From positions 1 through 64,000 of the forward strand of contig DASVCR010000078.1 in assembly GCA_036381515.1 (NCBI GenBank): 64,000 bases of DNA. Direction: 5' to 3'. The notes under the pieces are model-generated. The model had not been told where the DNA came from. It made no database searches and saw nothing but the letters and a program-made list of their open reading frames with translations. The DNA is from ZC4RG20 sp036381515 (GTDB lineage: Bacteria > Pseudomonadota > Gammaproteobacteria > Steroidobacterales > Rariloculaceae). Every line of letters begins with the position of its first letter. Position 1 is the first letter of the stretch. Shown piece by piece: positions 9,901 to 18,137 of this stretch. The translations under genes and the position numbers were made by a program.

Positions 9901-10930
9901 GATCGACGTCGACGCGCCCTGCGAGCCGAACCGCGCCGGGGCCGCCCCGCTCCGTGATCTCGAGCCTGTCGATCTCGACGGCCGCACCGAGCCACCGCGC
10001 AACGAGGTCGAGCTCGGCGTCCGCGAGCTCGGGCAGCGAAGCGTCCGCTTGCGCGGTGATGCGGAGATCGTCGATCGGCCCGGCGAACGCGAGCTCGACG
10101 TTCGTCTCGGCGACCGGCACGTCGAGGCCGATCTCGGCCGTGACGATCCGCGCGCGCAGCGTCCCGTCGAGCGATACGTCTCCCAGAATGTCCGCGGCGA
10201 CGAGCTCGGCCTCGAGCGCATACGGAGGCTCGACGCTCACGTGCACCGTCAGGTCGTCGAGCGTGCCGGCGCCGCGGATCGCCGCGCTCGCCGCGGGCCG
10301 CCCCGGCGGCCGAACGGTCGCATCGAGCGCGAGCTCGGCCGCGTAACCGTCGGCGGTCTCGACGCCGGCGCGCCCGCTCACGTCGAACAGCGGCGCACGC
10401 ACGTCGAGCTCGTCGACGGCGAACGTCGAGTCGCGGAACAGGAAGGCGAAGCGCGCGTCGTCGACGACGAGCGGCTCGGCCTCCGGGCTCGTCCGCACGC
10501 GCACGTCCTCGACGTTCACGAGCGCCGCCTCGATCGCGAACGGCGTCGAGAGCTCCTCGGGCAGCCGGAACGGCGCGTCGTCGTCGGGCTCGTCCGCACG
10601 CGGCAGGCGCACGACATCGATGCCCGCCGCATGCAGGCGATCGACGGCGAGCGCGCGGCGCAGGAGCGCCGTCGGCCGCCACTCGAGCTCGATGCGCTCG
10701 ACGCGCGCGCGCAGCTCCGGCCCGTCGAACGTCACGTCCTCGAGCACGAGCGGCCCCGCGAGCCGGCCGCCGACCGCGCGGATCTCGATGTCGTCGGGCA
10801 CGAATCCCGATCCGACGTGCCATGCGGCGCGGAGCCCGCTCTCGGTCCCGACGAGCCACGCGCCGAATGCGAGCAGCGTCGCGAGCGCGACGAGCGCACC
10901 GGCCGTTATGCGCTTCGCCGCGCGCCTCAC
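6941..10930 (-). CDS. tamB: Translocation and assembly module inner-membrane subunit TamB
   Basis: About 1,329 residues. The N-terminal transmembrane helix (near residues 8-28, ITAGALVALATLLAFGAWLV) anchors it in the inner membrane. A very long beta-taco/AsmA-like body follows, and the TamB C-terminal domain (roughly 950-1329) ends RRWRLVTESSTEASGGDL. TamB spans the periplasm and works with TamA to move lipids or proteins to the outer membrane. The start is the GTG at 10930, whose bases overlap the TGA of tamA (GTGA), so the two genes are translationally coupled. The same open frame extends upstream over tamA, but that part is antisense-like and Arg-rich and is not included. Confidence 0.92.
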   Translation of the reverse strand: MRRAAKRITAGALVALATLLAFGAWLVGTESGLRAAWHVGSGFVPDDIEIRAVGGRLAGPLVLEDVTFDGPELRARVERIELEWRPTALLRRALAVDRLHAAGIDVVRLPRADEPDDDAPFRLPEELSTPFAIEAALVNVEDVRVRTSPEAEPLVVDDARFAFLFRDSTFAVDELDVRAPLFDVSGRAGVETADGYAAELALDATVRPPGRPAASAAIRGAGTLDDLTVHVSVEPPYALEAELVAADILGDVSLDGTLRARIVTAEIGLDVPVAETNVELAFAGPIDDLRITAQADASLPELADAELDLVARWLGAAVEIDRLEITERGGPGAVRLAGRVDVDPTLSAALDGEWSGLRWPLAGEPVAASPRGNVELRGTPTQLEGRIDAGWDADGRVTGVVRRDGERIAVELDWRDVSWPPRAPRLESSRGTLDVSGTLDDYVVAVDAALAADERAVRGVHAAGAAGHVRAEGRGDRSGLDLARVDVAVLDGELGGSARIEWAPSIAAEIDAEFARLDPGLLVPEWSGRIDGVIEAEAALGDAGISADVTTLDVAGTLRGRPIDLDARGRYDAPNRATVETLSLRSGASTLVASGRIGESIDVEWRLDSESLEDFWPGLAGSFATSGRASGPVARPRVEADARGEALAVGEIEVGTFSLAARLDVAGADESSVELDVGDARALGRHIERLALRADGTAARHRLSADVSVDGIEAALAVRGTVERPWEPGYAWRFELDEGRIAPSALPPWTLDGPAAGTLTADGAELERSCFTSGAAALCIDAARRDSRTDVRIELADLPFEHFAALLPSDTRVTGAVSGEGRIELAPGLAPRASLTLATTPARLGPTRAGAAVPGLAFAAGRATLELDGTRADAEVDLPLAREQGGLYGRAAVGLRDGEPIGAGSVDGELQAEFSNLAFLSELVRGVDGTSGALSLDVALSGTVAAPRIAGSAMLTGGSARLREPGIVVEQVEAFVEGDGSGRLTVDVSAMSGGGALEADGVLRFADSVAIGRLALRGDAFEVANTPDAQVWASPDLAVELAPDRIDLTGRVLIPRARFTPRDAIEGAVTVSGDQVIVDAEGGPTQRLSRPFYARVALSLGDDVTFDGFGLTGKLAGGLEVVEVPAEPVTGSGELRVESGTYEAYGQELEVRTGRLLFAGGPVSRPGLDIEAVRMPTEDILVGARVRGTLDRPELSVFSEPPMQRSEQLSYLLLGRPLESASGSESSALSQAAMALGLRGGNFVSERLNQALGFDEFGIQSQPAQANSASFVIGKYLTPSLYVSYGVGLFEPVNTLRLRYTISRRWRLVTESSTEASGGDLIYHIERGN

Positions 10931-12741
10931 AGGTCCGATCCCACGCTGAGATGCAGGCGGAAGTCGGTGTCCGGGTCGTCGAGCGGATGGGCGATATCGA
11001 GACCGACGACGCCGACCGGCGACCGCCAGCGCGCTCCGATGCCGACGCCGCGCGACAGATCCGGCCACGCCGAATTGCTCGCGTTGCCCACGTCGAAGAA
11101 GAGCGCCGCACCGTAATCGCCGACGACCCTGAACTCGAGCTCGGCGCTCGCGACGAGCAGATAGCGCCCTCCGACGCGCGCGCCGTTGGCATCCTGCGGC
11201 CCGAGCCACTGATACGCGTAGCCGCGCACGCTGCCGTCGCCGCCGGCATAGAAACGCTGCGACGGCGGAAGCTGCTCGAACTCAGTGGCAGTGATCGCGC
11301 CGTACTCGCCGCGCAGCAGCACGCGCACGCGCTCGCCGAGCGAGCGCACGACGTTCGCGCTCGCATGCAGACGGCCGAACGACGTGCCGGACCCGAGCGC
11401 ATCGCTGCCGCCGCGCAGATCCACGGACCACGAGTACCCGCGCCTCGGGACGAGCGGGTCGTCCGCGACCTTGCGCGTAAACTGCGCGCCGCCGAAGAGG
11501 ATCGCCTCGGTGTCCGACGGCGTGAGCTCGGTCCAGAACTCCTCGCGCTGGAGACCGAGATAGAGGCGCCGCTGGTAGCTGCGCCACGCGTCGTGCCACG
11601 ATGCGCCGAGCGACTGCTGGCGCGTCTCCCAGTCGCCGATCTCCTGATTGCCGAGCGACCCGCGCAGCGCGAGGAAGTCGGTGACGGGATTACGCCCGCG
11701 GGGGATGCGGTATTCCGCCGCGATCGCCTGCTCGATGCTCGACAGGCGCAGATCGGACGTGAAGCGGTGCCCCCGCGGGTTGATGCGCCGCAGCTCGACG
11801 CCGAGGCTGATGCGCGGCCCGGTGTCGGTGCCGTAGCCGAGGCCGATCGTGTACTCCTGCGTGCGCCGTGGCGTCGTGCGCACGACGACGGGGATGTGGC
11901 GGTCCTCGGCGCGCTCGCGCTCGACGTCGATCACGACGTCGCTGAAGTAGCCGCTGTCGTTCAGCGCGATCTGCAGCGCGAGAAGCCGATCCGTATCGAA
12001 CGGCTCGCCGGGGCGAATCGGCACGAAGCGCTCGATGAAGCTCTCGTTGAGGATATCCTGCTCGACCGTGATGTCGCCGAAGTAGTACCGGGGGCCGGTA
12101 TCGAGCTCGAGGTGGACCGACGCTTCGCGCCGCGCGCGGTGCACGAGCAGCTCCGAGCGTCGGAACGTGACGTCGATGAAGCCGGCGTTGTACGCCGCAT
12201 CGAACAGCGCCTGCTTCGCGGCCTCGTAACGCGCATGCCGCAGCACTTCTCCGCGGGCGAGCGGCAGTGCCTGCCATGCGGCGCGGACGGCGGGATCGTC
12301 GGCGCCTTCGCCGACGACCCGGATGTCGATCTCCGTGATCCTCGTCGGCGGGCCCGGGTCGACTACGTAGCGCGCGACCCAGTCCTCGCCGTCGCGCTCG
12401 AGCGTCGCCGTTACGGTCGGCTCGTAGTAGCCGAAAGGCTGGAGCGCCGCCGCGATCTCGGCGTCGGCCGCGGCATGCAGCCGGCGGATCCTCGCCTCCG
12501 TCGGGTCCTCGTCGCCGTCCGACACGTCATCCTCTTCGGCCTCCGATGAGGACGCGTCGTCCCGCACGGCCTCCTCGAGCTCGGCGATCGACAGGAAAGC
12601 CCGCACGTTGCGCTCGAGCTCGTCGCCGAGACCCTCGATGCGCACCTCGACGGCCGCGCGCGCCGGCGCGCAGACGCCGGCGAGGAGCAGCCACGTGATC
12701 GCCGCTCGGACGCGAACGGTGTGTCTCCTCGTGCTCATCAT
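10927..12741 (-). CDS. tamA: Translocation and assembly module outer-membrane subunit TamA (Omp85 family)
   Basis: 604 residues with a signal peptide ending in APARAAVEV. POTRA repeats occupy about residues 30-280 (for example FLSIAEL, YYEPTVTATLERDG and GPPTRITEIDI). The 16-strand Omp85 barrel follows, with the lid-loop motif region YAGGDGSVRGYAYQ near residue 500 and a closing strand ending HLSVGSDL. It sits in the outer membrane as partner of TamB, which follows with overlapping codons. An acidic, serine-rich insert (DDASSSEAEEDDVSDGDEDP) in the first POTRA region is unusual for the family. Upstream on the other strand lies a sigma-54 promoter, so the two units are divergent. Confidence 0.92.
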   Translation of the reverse strand: MMSTRRHTVRVRAAITWLLLAGVCAPARAAVEVRIEGLGDELERNVRAFLSIAELEEAVRDDASSSEAEEDDVSDGDEDPTEARIRRLHAAADAEIAAALQPFGYYEPTVTATLERDGEDWVARYVVDPGPPTRITEIDIRVVGEGADDPAVRAAWQALPLARGEVLRHARYEAAKQALFDAAYNAGFIDVTFRRSELLVHRARREASVHLELDTGPRYYFGDITVEQDILNESFIERFVPIRPGEPFDTDRLLALQIALNDSGYFSDVVIDVERERAEDRHIPVVVRTTPRRTQEYTIGLGYGTDTGPRISLGVELRRINPRGHRFTSDLRLSSIEQAIAAEYRIPRGRNPVTDFLALRGSLGNQEIGDWETRQQSLGASWHDAWRSYQRRLYLGLQREEFWTELTPSDTEAILFGGAQFTRKVADDPLVPRRGYSWSVDLRGGSDALGSGTSFGRLHASANVVRSLGERVRVLLRGEYGAITATEFEQLPPSQRFYAGGDGSVRGYAYQWLGPQDANGARVGGRYLLVASAELEFRVVGDYGAALFFDVGNASNSAWPDLSRGVGIGARWRSPVGVVGLDIAHPLDDPDTDFRLHLSVGSDL

Positions 12742-12824
12742 CCGCCGCTAATGATGACATGCGCCGGGCGGCCGAAGCCGCGGATGCGGGCGCAGATCTC
12801 GAGCGTTACGCGGCCTATTTTCTC

Positions 12825-12840
12825 TGGCACGGGGCTTGCA
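12825..12840 (+). promoter_or_regulatory. Sigma-54 (RpoN) promoter, perfect -24/-12 match
   Basis: The sequence TGGCACG, four bases, TTGCA fits the sigma-54 consensus TGGCACGNNNNTTGCW at every position. Transcription would begin near 12851. A purine-rich ribosome site (AGGAAGGG at about 12858-12865) and a short open frame starting at 12874 follow directly, so the order promoter, ribosome site, start codon is correct. No other site of this quality was found in the window. Confidence 0.75.
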
Positions 12841-12873
12841 TCGCGACCGTTCCCGCAGGAAGGGATTCGCGAC

Positions 12874-12975
12874 ATGGCCGAGGAAGACGCAAGGGCGGTC
12901 GAGGGAATACTGCTCGGAGCGGGGATAGGAGCGGTTTTTTGGACGATCGTCGCGGCAGTGGCAGTCTCCGCATAA
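12874..12975 (+). CDS. 33-residue single-span membrane microprotein
   Basis: The reading frame MAEEDARAVEGILLGAGIGA continues into VFWTIVAAVAVSA and stops at TAA. The first ten residues are acidic. Residues 11-33 form one hydrophobic helix with a GxxxGxG-like pattern (GILLGAGIGA), which often allows helix packing. It has a good ribosome site 9 bases upstream and a perfect sigma-54 promoter about 23 bases before the start of the leader. It is too short for default gene finders. I do not recognise a family. Regulation by RpoN suggests production under nitrogen, envelope or surface-related signals, but that is inference. The next gene begins 70 bases later with no clear ribosome site of its own. 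Confidence 0.6.
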   Translation: MAEEDARAVEGILLGAGIGAVFWTIVAAVAVSA

Positions 12976-13044
12976 GCCGGCAGGACGATAGCCCGGGCGC
13001 GGCGCGCGGCGGCCGCCTCGCTCGGCGGGCGCACTCCAAACGGC

Positions 13045-14571
13045 ATGGCTAGCTTCGTCCGCAACTTCGACGCCCTGGACGCAACCGAGCCTTACGACGT
13101 CTGCATCGCCGGCGCCGGCCTTGCAGGAACCGTTCTCGGCGTGAAGCTCGTGCGCGCGGGTTTGCGCGTGCTGCTCGTCGATGCCGGCGCGTCGCCCAGC
13201 TCGAACGATCGGCCCGCCCTCGATGCGGCCGGCGGCGCTCGACATGGCGTGCTGCCCTTCGTCCCCGGGAGCGGCGGCGGGTCGCACTTTCTGTGGCACG
13301 ACATCTGCGAGCGCCTCGATCCGGGCGATTTCCGCGTGCACCCGTACAACCGCCGGTCGAATCCGTGGCCGATCGGCTACGCGGATCTCGAGCCGTACTA
13401 CCGCGCGGCGGAGCAAATGCTGCGCGTGCGCCAGGTGCCGCCGGCACCCGGCCGGCATCTGCCGCAGTGCGAGCGCGGTCGATCCGATCCCGCGCTCGCT
13501 GCGCTGCTCCGACGCCACGGCATCGACGCGAAAGGCGCCGCCCGGGCGACGCCCGGGCGGGGACGCAAGACGTTCACGACGTCGGCGGAGCTCTTGCCCG
13601 AGTTCCTCGTCTCGCGCAAAGGCACACTCGTTTCCGGGGTCACCGTCACCCGCCTGCGCACGGACGGCAACGGCCGCGTGATCGGCGCCGTCTGCCGCAC
13701 GGCCGACGGCGTCAGCAAGACCGCGCGCGCCGAGACCTTCGTCGTCGCCGCGGGCGCCGTCGAGACGCCGCGGCTGCTGCTCCTGTCGCGGTCGCAGCGC
13801 TTCACGCGCGGTCTCGGCAACGACCTCGATCGCGTCGGTCGCGGTCTCACCGACCAGGCGATCGTTCGCGCGCAGGGCCGGATCGAGCGGCTCGGCGGCC
13901 GGCCGAGGGTGCCGCCGCCGGTGCACACCGAGCAGTTCCATCAGATGTTCCGCCGCGACGGGCTCGGCGCGGTGCACCCGTTCTTCGTGCGCGCCGTCGG
14001 AGTCATTGGCCCGGACGGCTGGCGCGCACGTCTCGCGGACGCGGTCCATCGACGGGAAGCCGTCACGCTCGCGTGCCGCGTCGAGACGGTCCCCGCGGAC
14101 GACAACCGGGTGACGTTGTCGACGTCGCTCGACGTCTTCGGTGATCCGCGCGCGCAGCTCGTCTTCGACTACTCGGCCGAGGACCTCGAGCTGATCGCGC
14201 GGACCCGCGCCTGGCTCGAGCGCTGGCTCGAGCGGCTCGGTTCGACCGAGCGCTCGCAGGGAGACATCGAGTGGGCCGGCTGCCCGAGCGGAACGTGCCG
14301 CATCGGCGCCGATCCGCGCACGAGCGTCTGCGATCCGATGCTGCGCGTGCACTCGAGCCCGAACCTGTACGTGTGCGGCGCGGCCACGTTTCCGCGCGGC
14401 GGCGCGGTGCCGCCCGCCCTGACGGTCGCGGCGCTCGCGCATCGGCTCGCCGAGCACATCGCCGCGCGCGTGCGATGGTGCGCAAGGGCGACCCCGAAGC
14501 CGCCGCACACGCCGGCCGCCGCGACCGTGGCCGCGCCGATTCCGCTCGTGCGCCGCCGGCCGCAGCCGTAG
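13045..14571 (+). CDS. GMC-family FAD oxidoreductase with altered active-site motifs
   Basis: 508 residues. The N-terminal Rossmann motif CIAGAGLAGTVLGVKLVRAG (about 14-33) binds FAD. The C-terminal GMC domain ends with GTCRIGADPRTSVCDPMLRV, NLYVCGAATFP and a final helix. Two positions usually conserved differ: the HxMGT-type motif reads CPSGT, and the NPTLT motif reads PPALT. The His and Asn normally used near the flavin are therefore missing at their expected places. It may act on an unusual substrate or have lost dehydrogenase activity. The start ATG lacks a strong ribosome site. Its stop codon abuts that of the convergent kinase gene. Confidence 0.75.
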   Translation: MASFVRNFDALDATEPYDVCIAGAGLAGTVLGVKLVRAGLRVLLVDAGASPSSNDRPALDAAGGARHGVLPFVPGSGGGSHFLWHDICERLDPGDFRVHPYNRRSNPWPIGYADLEPYYRAAEQMLRVRQVPPAPGRHLPQCERGRSDPALAALLRRHGIDAKGAARATPGRGRKTFTTSAELLPEFLVSRKGTLVSGVTVTRLRTDGNGRVIGAVCRTADGVSKTARAETFVVAAGAVETPRLLLLSRSQRFTRGLGNDLDRVGRGLTDQAIVRAQGRIERLGGRPRVPPPVHTEQFHQMFRRDGLGAVHPFFVRAVGVIGPDGWRARLADAVHRREAVTLACRVETVPADDNRVTLSTSLDVFGDPRAQLVFDYSAEDLELIARTRAWLERWLERLGSTERSQGDIEWAGCPSGTCRIGADPRTSVCDPMLRVHSSPNLYVCGAATFPRGGAVPPALTVAALAHRLAEHIAARVRWCARATPKPPHTPAAATVAAPIPLVRRRPQP

Positions 14572-16143
14572 CTATACGGCCGCGAGGAGCCGCTCGACCT
14601 GATCGCGTCGGACGGGTTTCAGCAGGAACTCGTCGAACACGTCCGCGTCGCCGGGAATCGCGCGACCCGTCAGCGCAACGAGCCGCGGCGCATGTGCGCC
14701 GAGCTGTCGGCGGATGCGCTCCGCGACCTCCTCGCCGCCGATGTCCGGCAGGCCGATGTCGACGATCACGAGATCGAAGTCGTGCTCTTCGATCTCGTGC
14801 ATCGCGCTCTCGCCGTCGTACGCGACGCTCACGTCGTGGCCGAGCGACTTGAGCAGCAGCGCGAGCGCATCCGCGCTGTCCGCATCGTCCTCGATGACGA
14901 GCAGATGCAGCACGCGTGCGAACGCCTGCGGCACCTCGTGCTCCGAGGTCGGCGCCTCCGCGAGCGGCAGGCAGACCTCGAACTCGGCGCCCTGCCCGAC
15001 CCCGGCGCTGCGCGCGCTGATGCGCCCGCCGTGCAGCCGCGTCAGGTTGTCGGCCATCGCGAGCCCGAGGCCGAGCCCGCGCGACCCGGCGGCGTGCGGC
15101 GCCGCGTCCTGGAAGAACGGCTCGAACACATAAGGCACGATCGACGGCTTGATGCCGTGGCCGTCGTCGGTCACCGTAAGCCGCGCCTCGCTGCCGGAGC
15201 AGACGGCGAGCCGGATCCTTCCGCCCTCCTCCGTGTACTTGAAGGCGTTGTCGAGCAGGCTCTCGACGATCTGCGTGAGGCGCAGCGGGTCGCCGCGAAC
15301 GAGCACCGGGTGCTTCGGCGTGAAAAGCGCGAAGTCGCGCCGCTTCGCCGCGGGATCGAACGTCTCGACGCTGCGGCGCGCGATCGCGCGCAGATCGACG
15401 GCGACCGCTTCGAGCCGGATCTTGCCGCGCTGCACGCGAGCGACGTCGAGAAGCTGGTCGAGCAGCCTCGACAGGTGACGCAGCTGCCTGCCGATCACCT
15501 CGGCGCCCCACCGCGTCTGCTCGGGCGCGAGCGCGTCGCCTGCCATCGAGAATATCTCGGCCACGTAGCCGATCGAGTTGAGCGGATTGCGCAGCTCGTG
15601 GCCGAGCATCGCGAGATACTGATCGCGGAGCCGGACGTCCTTGTTCAGGCGGGCCAGCAGGTCGCGCACCTCGTACTGCCGGCGGCGCGACTTCAACGCG
15701 GAGCGGAGCGCGCTCGCGAGCGAGACCGCCGGGACGGGCCGATGCAGCAGCACGAGCTTCACGCGTGCGTGCAGCTCGAACTCCTCGAGCGCCGCGAGCG
15801 CCGCGTGCGGCGCGTCCTCGGTGAAGAGCACGATGACGGGCAGCTCCGACCACTTGCGCTGACGGTCGAGCACGCGGCGCAGCTCAGCGAGCCCCGTATC
15901 GAGCACCGCGTCGGACAAAAGCGCGGCGCCGGCACCGGCCGCGATCGACCTCGCGAGCTCGGGCACGTCGCGCACGAAACGAAGCTCCGCGTGCGCCTTG
16001 TCCGCGGCGGAGCGCGCGAGCTCCTGGTCGTCGCCGTCCCCGACGAGCACGAGAACGCGGTGGTCCGCCTCGCTCCGCCTTCGGCTCGCCCGTGCGCGAC
16101 GTGCCATGTGCGTCGAGGCGGCGATCTGATCGGCGTCGTTCAC
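14572..16143 (-). CDS. Hybrid histidine kinase with degenerate N-terminal and intact C-terminal receiver
   Basis: About 523 residues. Residues 15-140 form a receiver-like domain (VLVLVGDGDDQELARS, later VIVLFTEDA) without a clear phospho-acceptor in the usual place. Next come HisKA with LAMLGHELRNPLNSIGY, a HATPase_c domain (N box LLDNAFKYTEEGG, G1 DDGHGIKP, G2 GLGLGLAMA), and a C-terminal receiver with IVDIGLPD as the acceptor strand and LLKPV as the switch lysine. No transmembrane segment is seen, so it is cytoplasmic. I chose the GTG at 16143 (GGAG 9 bases upstream); an ATG at 16107 is the alternative. The same frame extends further upstream without protein-like sequence. Confidence 0.85.
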   Translation of the reverse strand: MNDADQIAASTHMARRARASRRRSEADHRVLVLVGDGDDQELARSAADKAHAELRFVRDVPELARSIAAGAGAALLSDAVLDTGLAELRRVLDRQRKWSELPVIVLFTEDAPHAALAALEEFELHARVKLVLLHRPVPAVSLASALRSALKSRRRQYEVRDLLARLNKDVRLRDQYLAMLGHELRNPLNSIGYVAEIFSMAGDALAPEQTRWGAEVIGRQLRHLSRLLDQLLDVARVQRGKIRLEAVAVDLRAIARRSVETFDPAAKRRDFALFTPKHPVLVRGDPLRLTQIVESLLDNAFKYTEEGGRIRLAVCSGSEARLTVTDDGHGIKPSIVPYVFEPFFQDAAPHAAGSRGLGLGLAMADNLTRLHGGRISARSAGVGQGAEFEVCLPLAEAPTSEHEVPQAFARVLHLLVIEDDADSADALALLLKSLGHDVSVAYDGESAMHEIEEHDFDLVIVDIGLPDIGGEEVAERIRRQLGAHAPRLVALTGRAIPGDADVFDEFLLKPVRRDQVERLLAAV

Positions 16144-16402
16144 GAAGGATCGCTCCGTCGGTGGATGCGGGAGCGGCGGCGCGGCGCTCGCGCTGCCTGC
16201 GTTCGAAGATCGGGCATTACGCCAAACCCGAGGCGCCGTGCGCAAGCGTGACGGCGGCGCCGCTCGGTCACACGTGGCCCCGTGAGGCGGTCGCGCCCGA
16301 TGTTGCGCGAGGGCCGCGTCGCCGTCCGGCAACCCTGCGCACTGCCGTCCCGCCCGAGCCTCGGCGCCGCTCGTTCGTCGTCCCCATTTCGTGTTGGCTC
16401 GA

Positions 16403-18118
16403 TCAGTGTTCCGCGCCCTCGGCCGGCACCGTGTAGCGGCGGCGAACTGCCGCCGCGATCTTCTCGCGGCTCGCGCGCGCATCGAGCGCGTCGTCCGCTT
16501 CTATTTTCGCGGCTTCGCGTGCGAGCGCGTCGTCCTTGATCGCGTCGCGGAACCATGCGGAGTAGTCGCCCGCCCGCCGATGATGCTCCCACGTGTCGTC
16601 GTCGACGCCGGCGGCGAGCTCGACGAAGAGCATCAGATTGTGTGCACGCAGGTTGAGCCGCCCGTCCGGACCGCGGAAGTAGAAGCTGCGGTCCTCTCCG
16701 AGCCGCCCTTCCGCGTACTTCAGCGTGTGCCGGCGATGCGCTTGCCGCGGCACCCAGGCCTTCACGATCTGCGGCGCGGCGCCGCGGCGCACGTCGAGCA
16801 AGACGACCTCGTCGGGCCCGGGCGCCGGCAGGCTTGCGGGCGCGGCGCGGCCCGTGGCCTCGCAGAAGGCGCGGATCGCGTCGGCCGCCTGCGCGCCGAC
16901 GGCGATCACGGTTCCGACCTTCTCGAGCGCGGAGGCCGAGACCGCTTCCGGATGCACCGTGACCAGCACGATGGCCGGCAACGCGTCGGGAAGCACGACC
17001 GGGAGATCGGCCCGGTTCGCCGGCAGCAGATGGTGGGCTTCGTCGATCAGCAGCCAGTGAGGACGGCCGGTCCGAGCGCGCAGCGCCGCGATCTTCGGCA
17101 GCAGCGCGGCGAAATACTCGGGCCGCTCCTCCGTCGCGAAGCATTGCGTGTTGATCACGACGTTCGTTCCGCGCTGCTCGAGCAGCTTCAACGCTTCGTC
17201 GGTCTGCGGCGCGGTCTGCGCGTCGCCGATCGTCACCGCATGCTCGAGCTCGTCGTAGTCGCCTTCGGGGTCGAGCACGCAGAACTCGAAGCCGCGCTCC
17301 GCCATCCGCTCGGTCAGCGCGGTCGCGAGCCTCGACTTGCCGACACCCGACGTGCCCGCGATCAGCACGCTGCCGCCGTGCGGCTCGAGCACGACGTCCC
17401 GTCCGTCCGCCGCGGTCCCGACCGCGATCGCGTGGCGCTCGGGCACGAGCGTCGAGTCGTCCGCGATCATACGTTCGATGAGCTCGACGACCCCGGCGCC
17501 GTGCGCGGCGCCGAGCACGTGGTCGGCCTCGGCCTTCAGCATCGGCAGAGCATTCGCGACGGCTGCGGAGGCGCCGCACGCGCGCATGAACGCGTGATCG
17601 TTCTCCGCGTCCCCGACGCCGATCACGTTGTGCGCGGAGATGCGGAGATCGTCGAGCGCCGCGGCAAGACCGGTCGCCTTGTTGACGCCGGCCGGCAGGA
17701 CCATGACCGCACCCTTGTTGAAGACGATCTGCAGCTCGAGCCCGAGCTCCCGGATCACGTCGAGCACCGTCTTCTCCTCGGGCTCCCAGGTCGCGACGAT
17801 CACGCGCCCGACGGACAGCGGCTCGATCCGCCGCGCGCGCAATCGCTCGATGAAGAGCTCGGGCGGCCGCTCGGCGAGCACGCGCTCCACGCCGGCCGAG
17901 GGATCGAACAGCACGGCGCCGTTCTCGGCAACGATGCGGTCGAAAACGTCGACGTCTCGGCAGACGCGCTCGAGATCGCCGAGCTCGCGCCCGGTCACGA
18001 GGATCAACCGTCGCCCCGTGTCCTTCAGCCGGCGGAGCGCCGCGCGGGTGTCTGCAGCGACGACCCCGCCGTGAGCGAGCGTTCCGTCGTAGTCGGTGGC
18101 GAGCGCGAGAAAGTACAC
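16403..18118 (-). CDS. HAD-family phosphatase fused to a P-loop ATPase
   Basis: 571 residues in two parts. Residues 1-225 are a HAD-IIB phosphatase domain: DYDGT with nucleophile D9 and acid D11, LVTGRELGDL for motif II, and GVGDAENDHAFM for motif IV. Residues about 235-500 are an ATPase with Walker A GTSGVGKS near 260, the sequence FCVLDPEGDYDELE like HerA/DUF87 proteins, and Walker B LLIDEAHHLLPA near 357. The C-terminal 80 residues are charged and helical. Known HAD-IIB members act on sugar phosphates; the ATPase half resembles DNA-translocase-like pumps. The role of the combination is unknown. It lies just upstream of nothing obviously metabolic; the hemerythrin gene follows on the same strand side. 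Confidence 0.8.
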   Translation of the reverse strand: MYFLALATDYDGTLAHGGVVAADTRAALRRLKDTGRRLILVTGRELGDLERVCRDVDVFDRIVAENGAVLFDPSAGVERVLAERPPELFIERLRARRIEPLSVGRVIVATWEPEEKTVLDVIRELGLELQIVFNKGAVMVLPAGVNKATGLAAALDDLRISAHNVIGVGDAENDHAFMRACGASAAVANALPMLKAEADHVLGAAHGAGVVELIERMIADDSTLVPERHAIAVGTAADGRDVVLEPHGGSVLIAGTSGVGKSRLATALTERMAERGFEFCVLDPEGDYDELEHAVTIGDAQTAPQTDEALKLLEQRGTNVVINTQCFATEERPEYFAALLPKIAALRARTGRPHWLLIDEAHHLLPANRADLPVVLPDALPAIVLVTVHPEAVSASALEKVGTVIAVGAQAADAIRAFCEATGRAAPASLPAPGPDEVVLLDVRRGAAPQIVKAWVPRQAHRRHTLKYAEGRLGEDRSFYFRGPDGRLNLRAHNLMLFVELAAGVDDDTWEHHRRAGDYSAWFRDAIKDDALAREAAKIEADDALDARASREKIAAAVRRRYTVPAEGAEH

Positions 18119-18137
18119 GCGTTCGCGCCCTCCCCGC

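Noticed and set aside
6959..11116. Very long plus-strand open frame of 1,385 codons
   Set aside because: It is antisense to tamB/tamA and made of repetitive Arg/Asp/Ala/Glu sequence without domains. It arises from the GC-rich third positions of the true gene.
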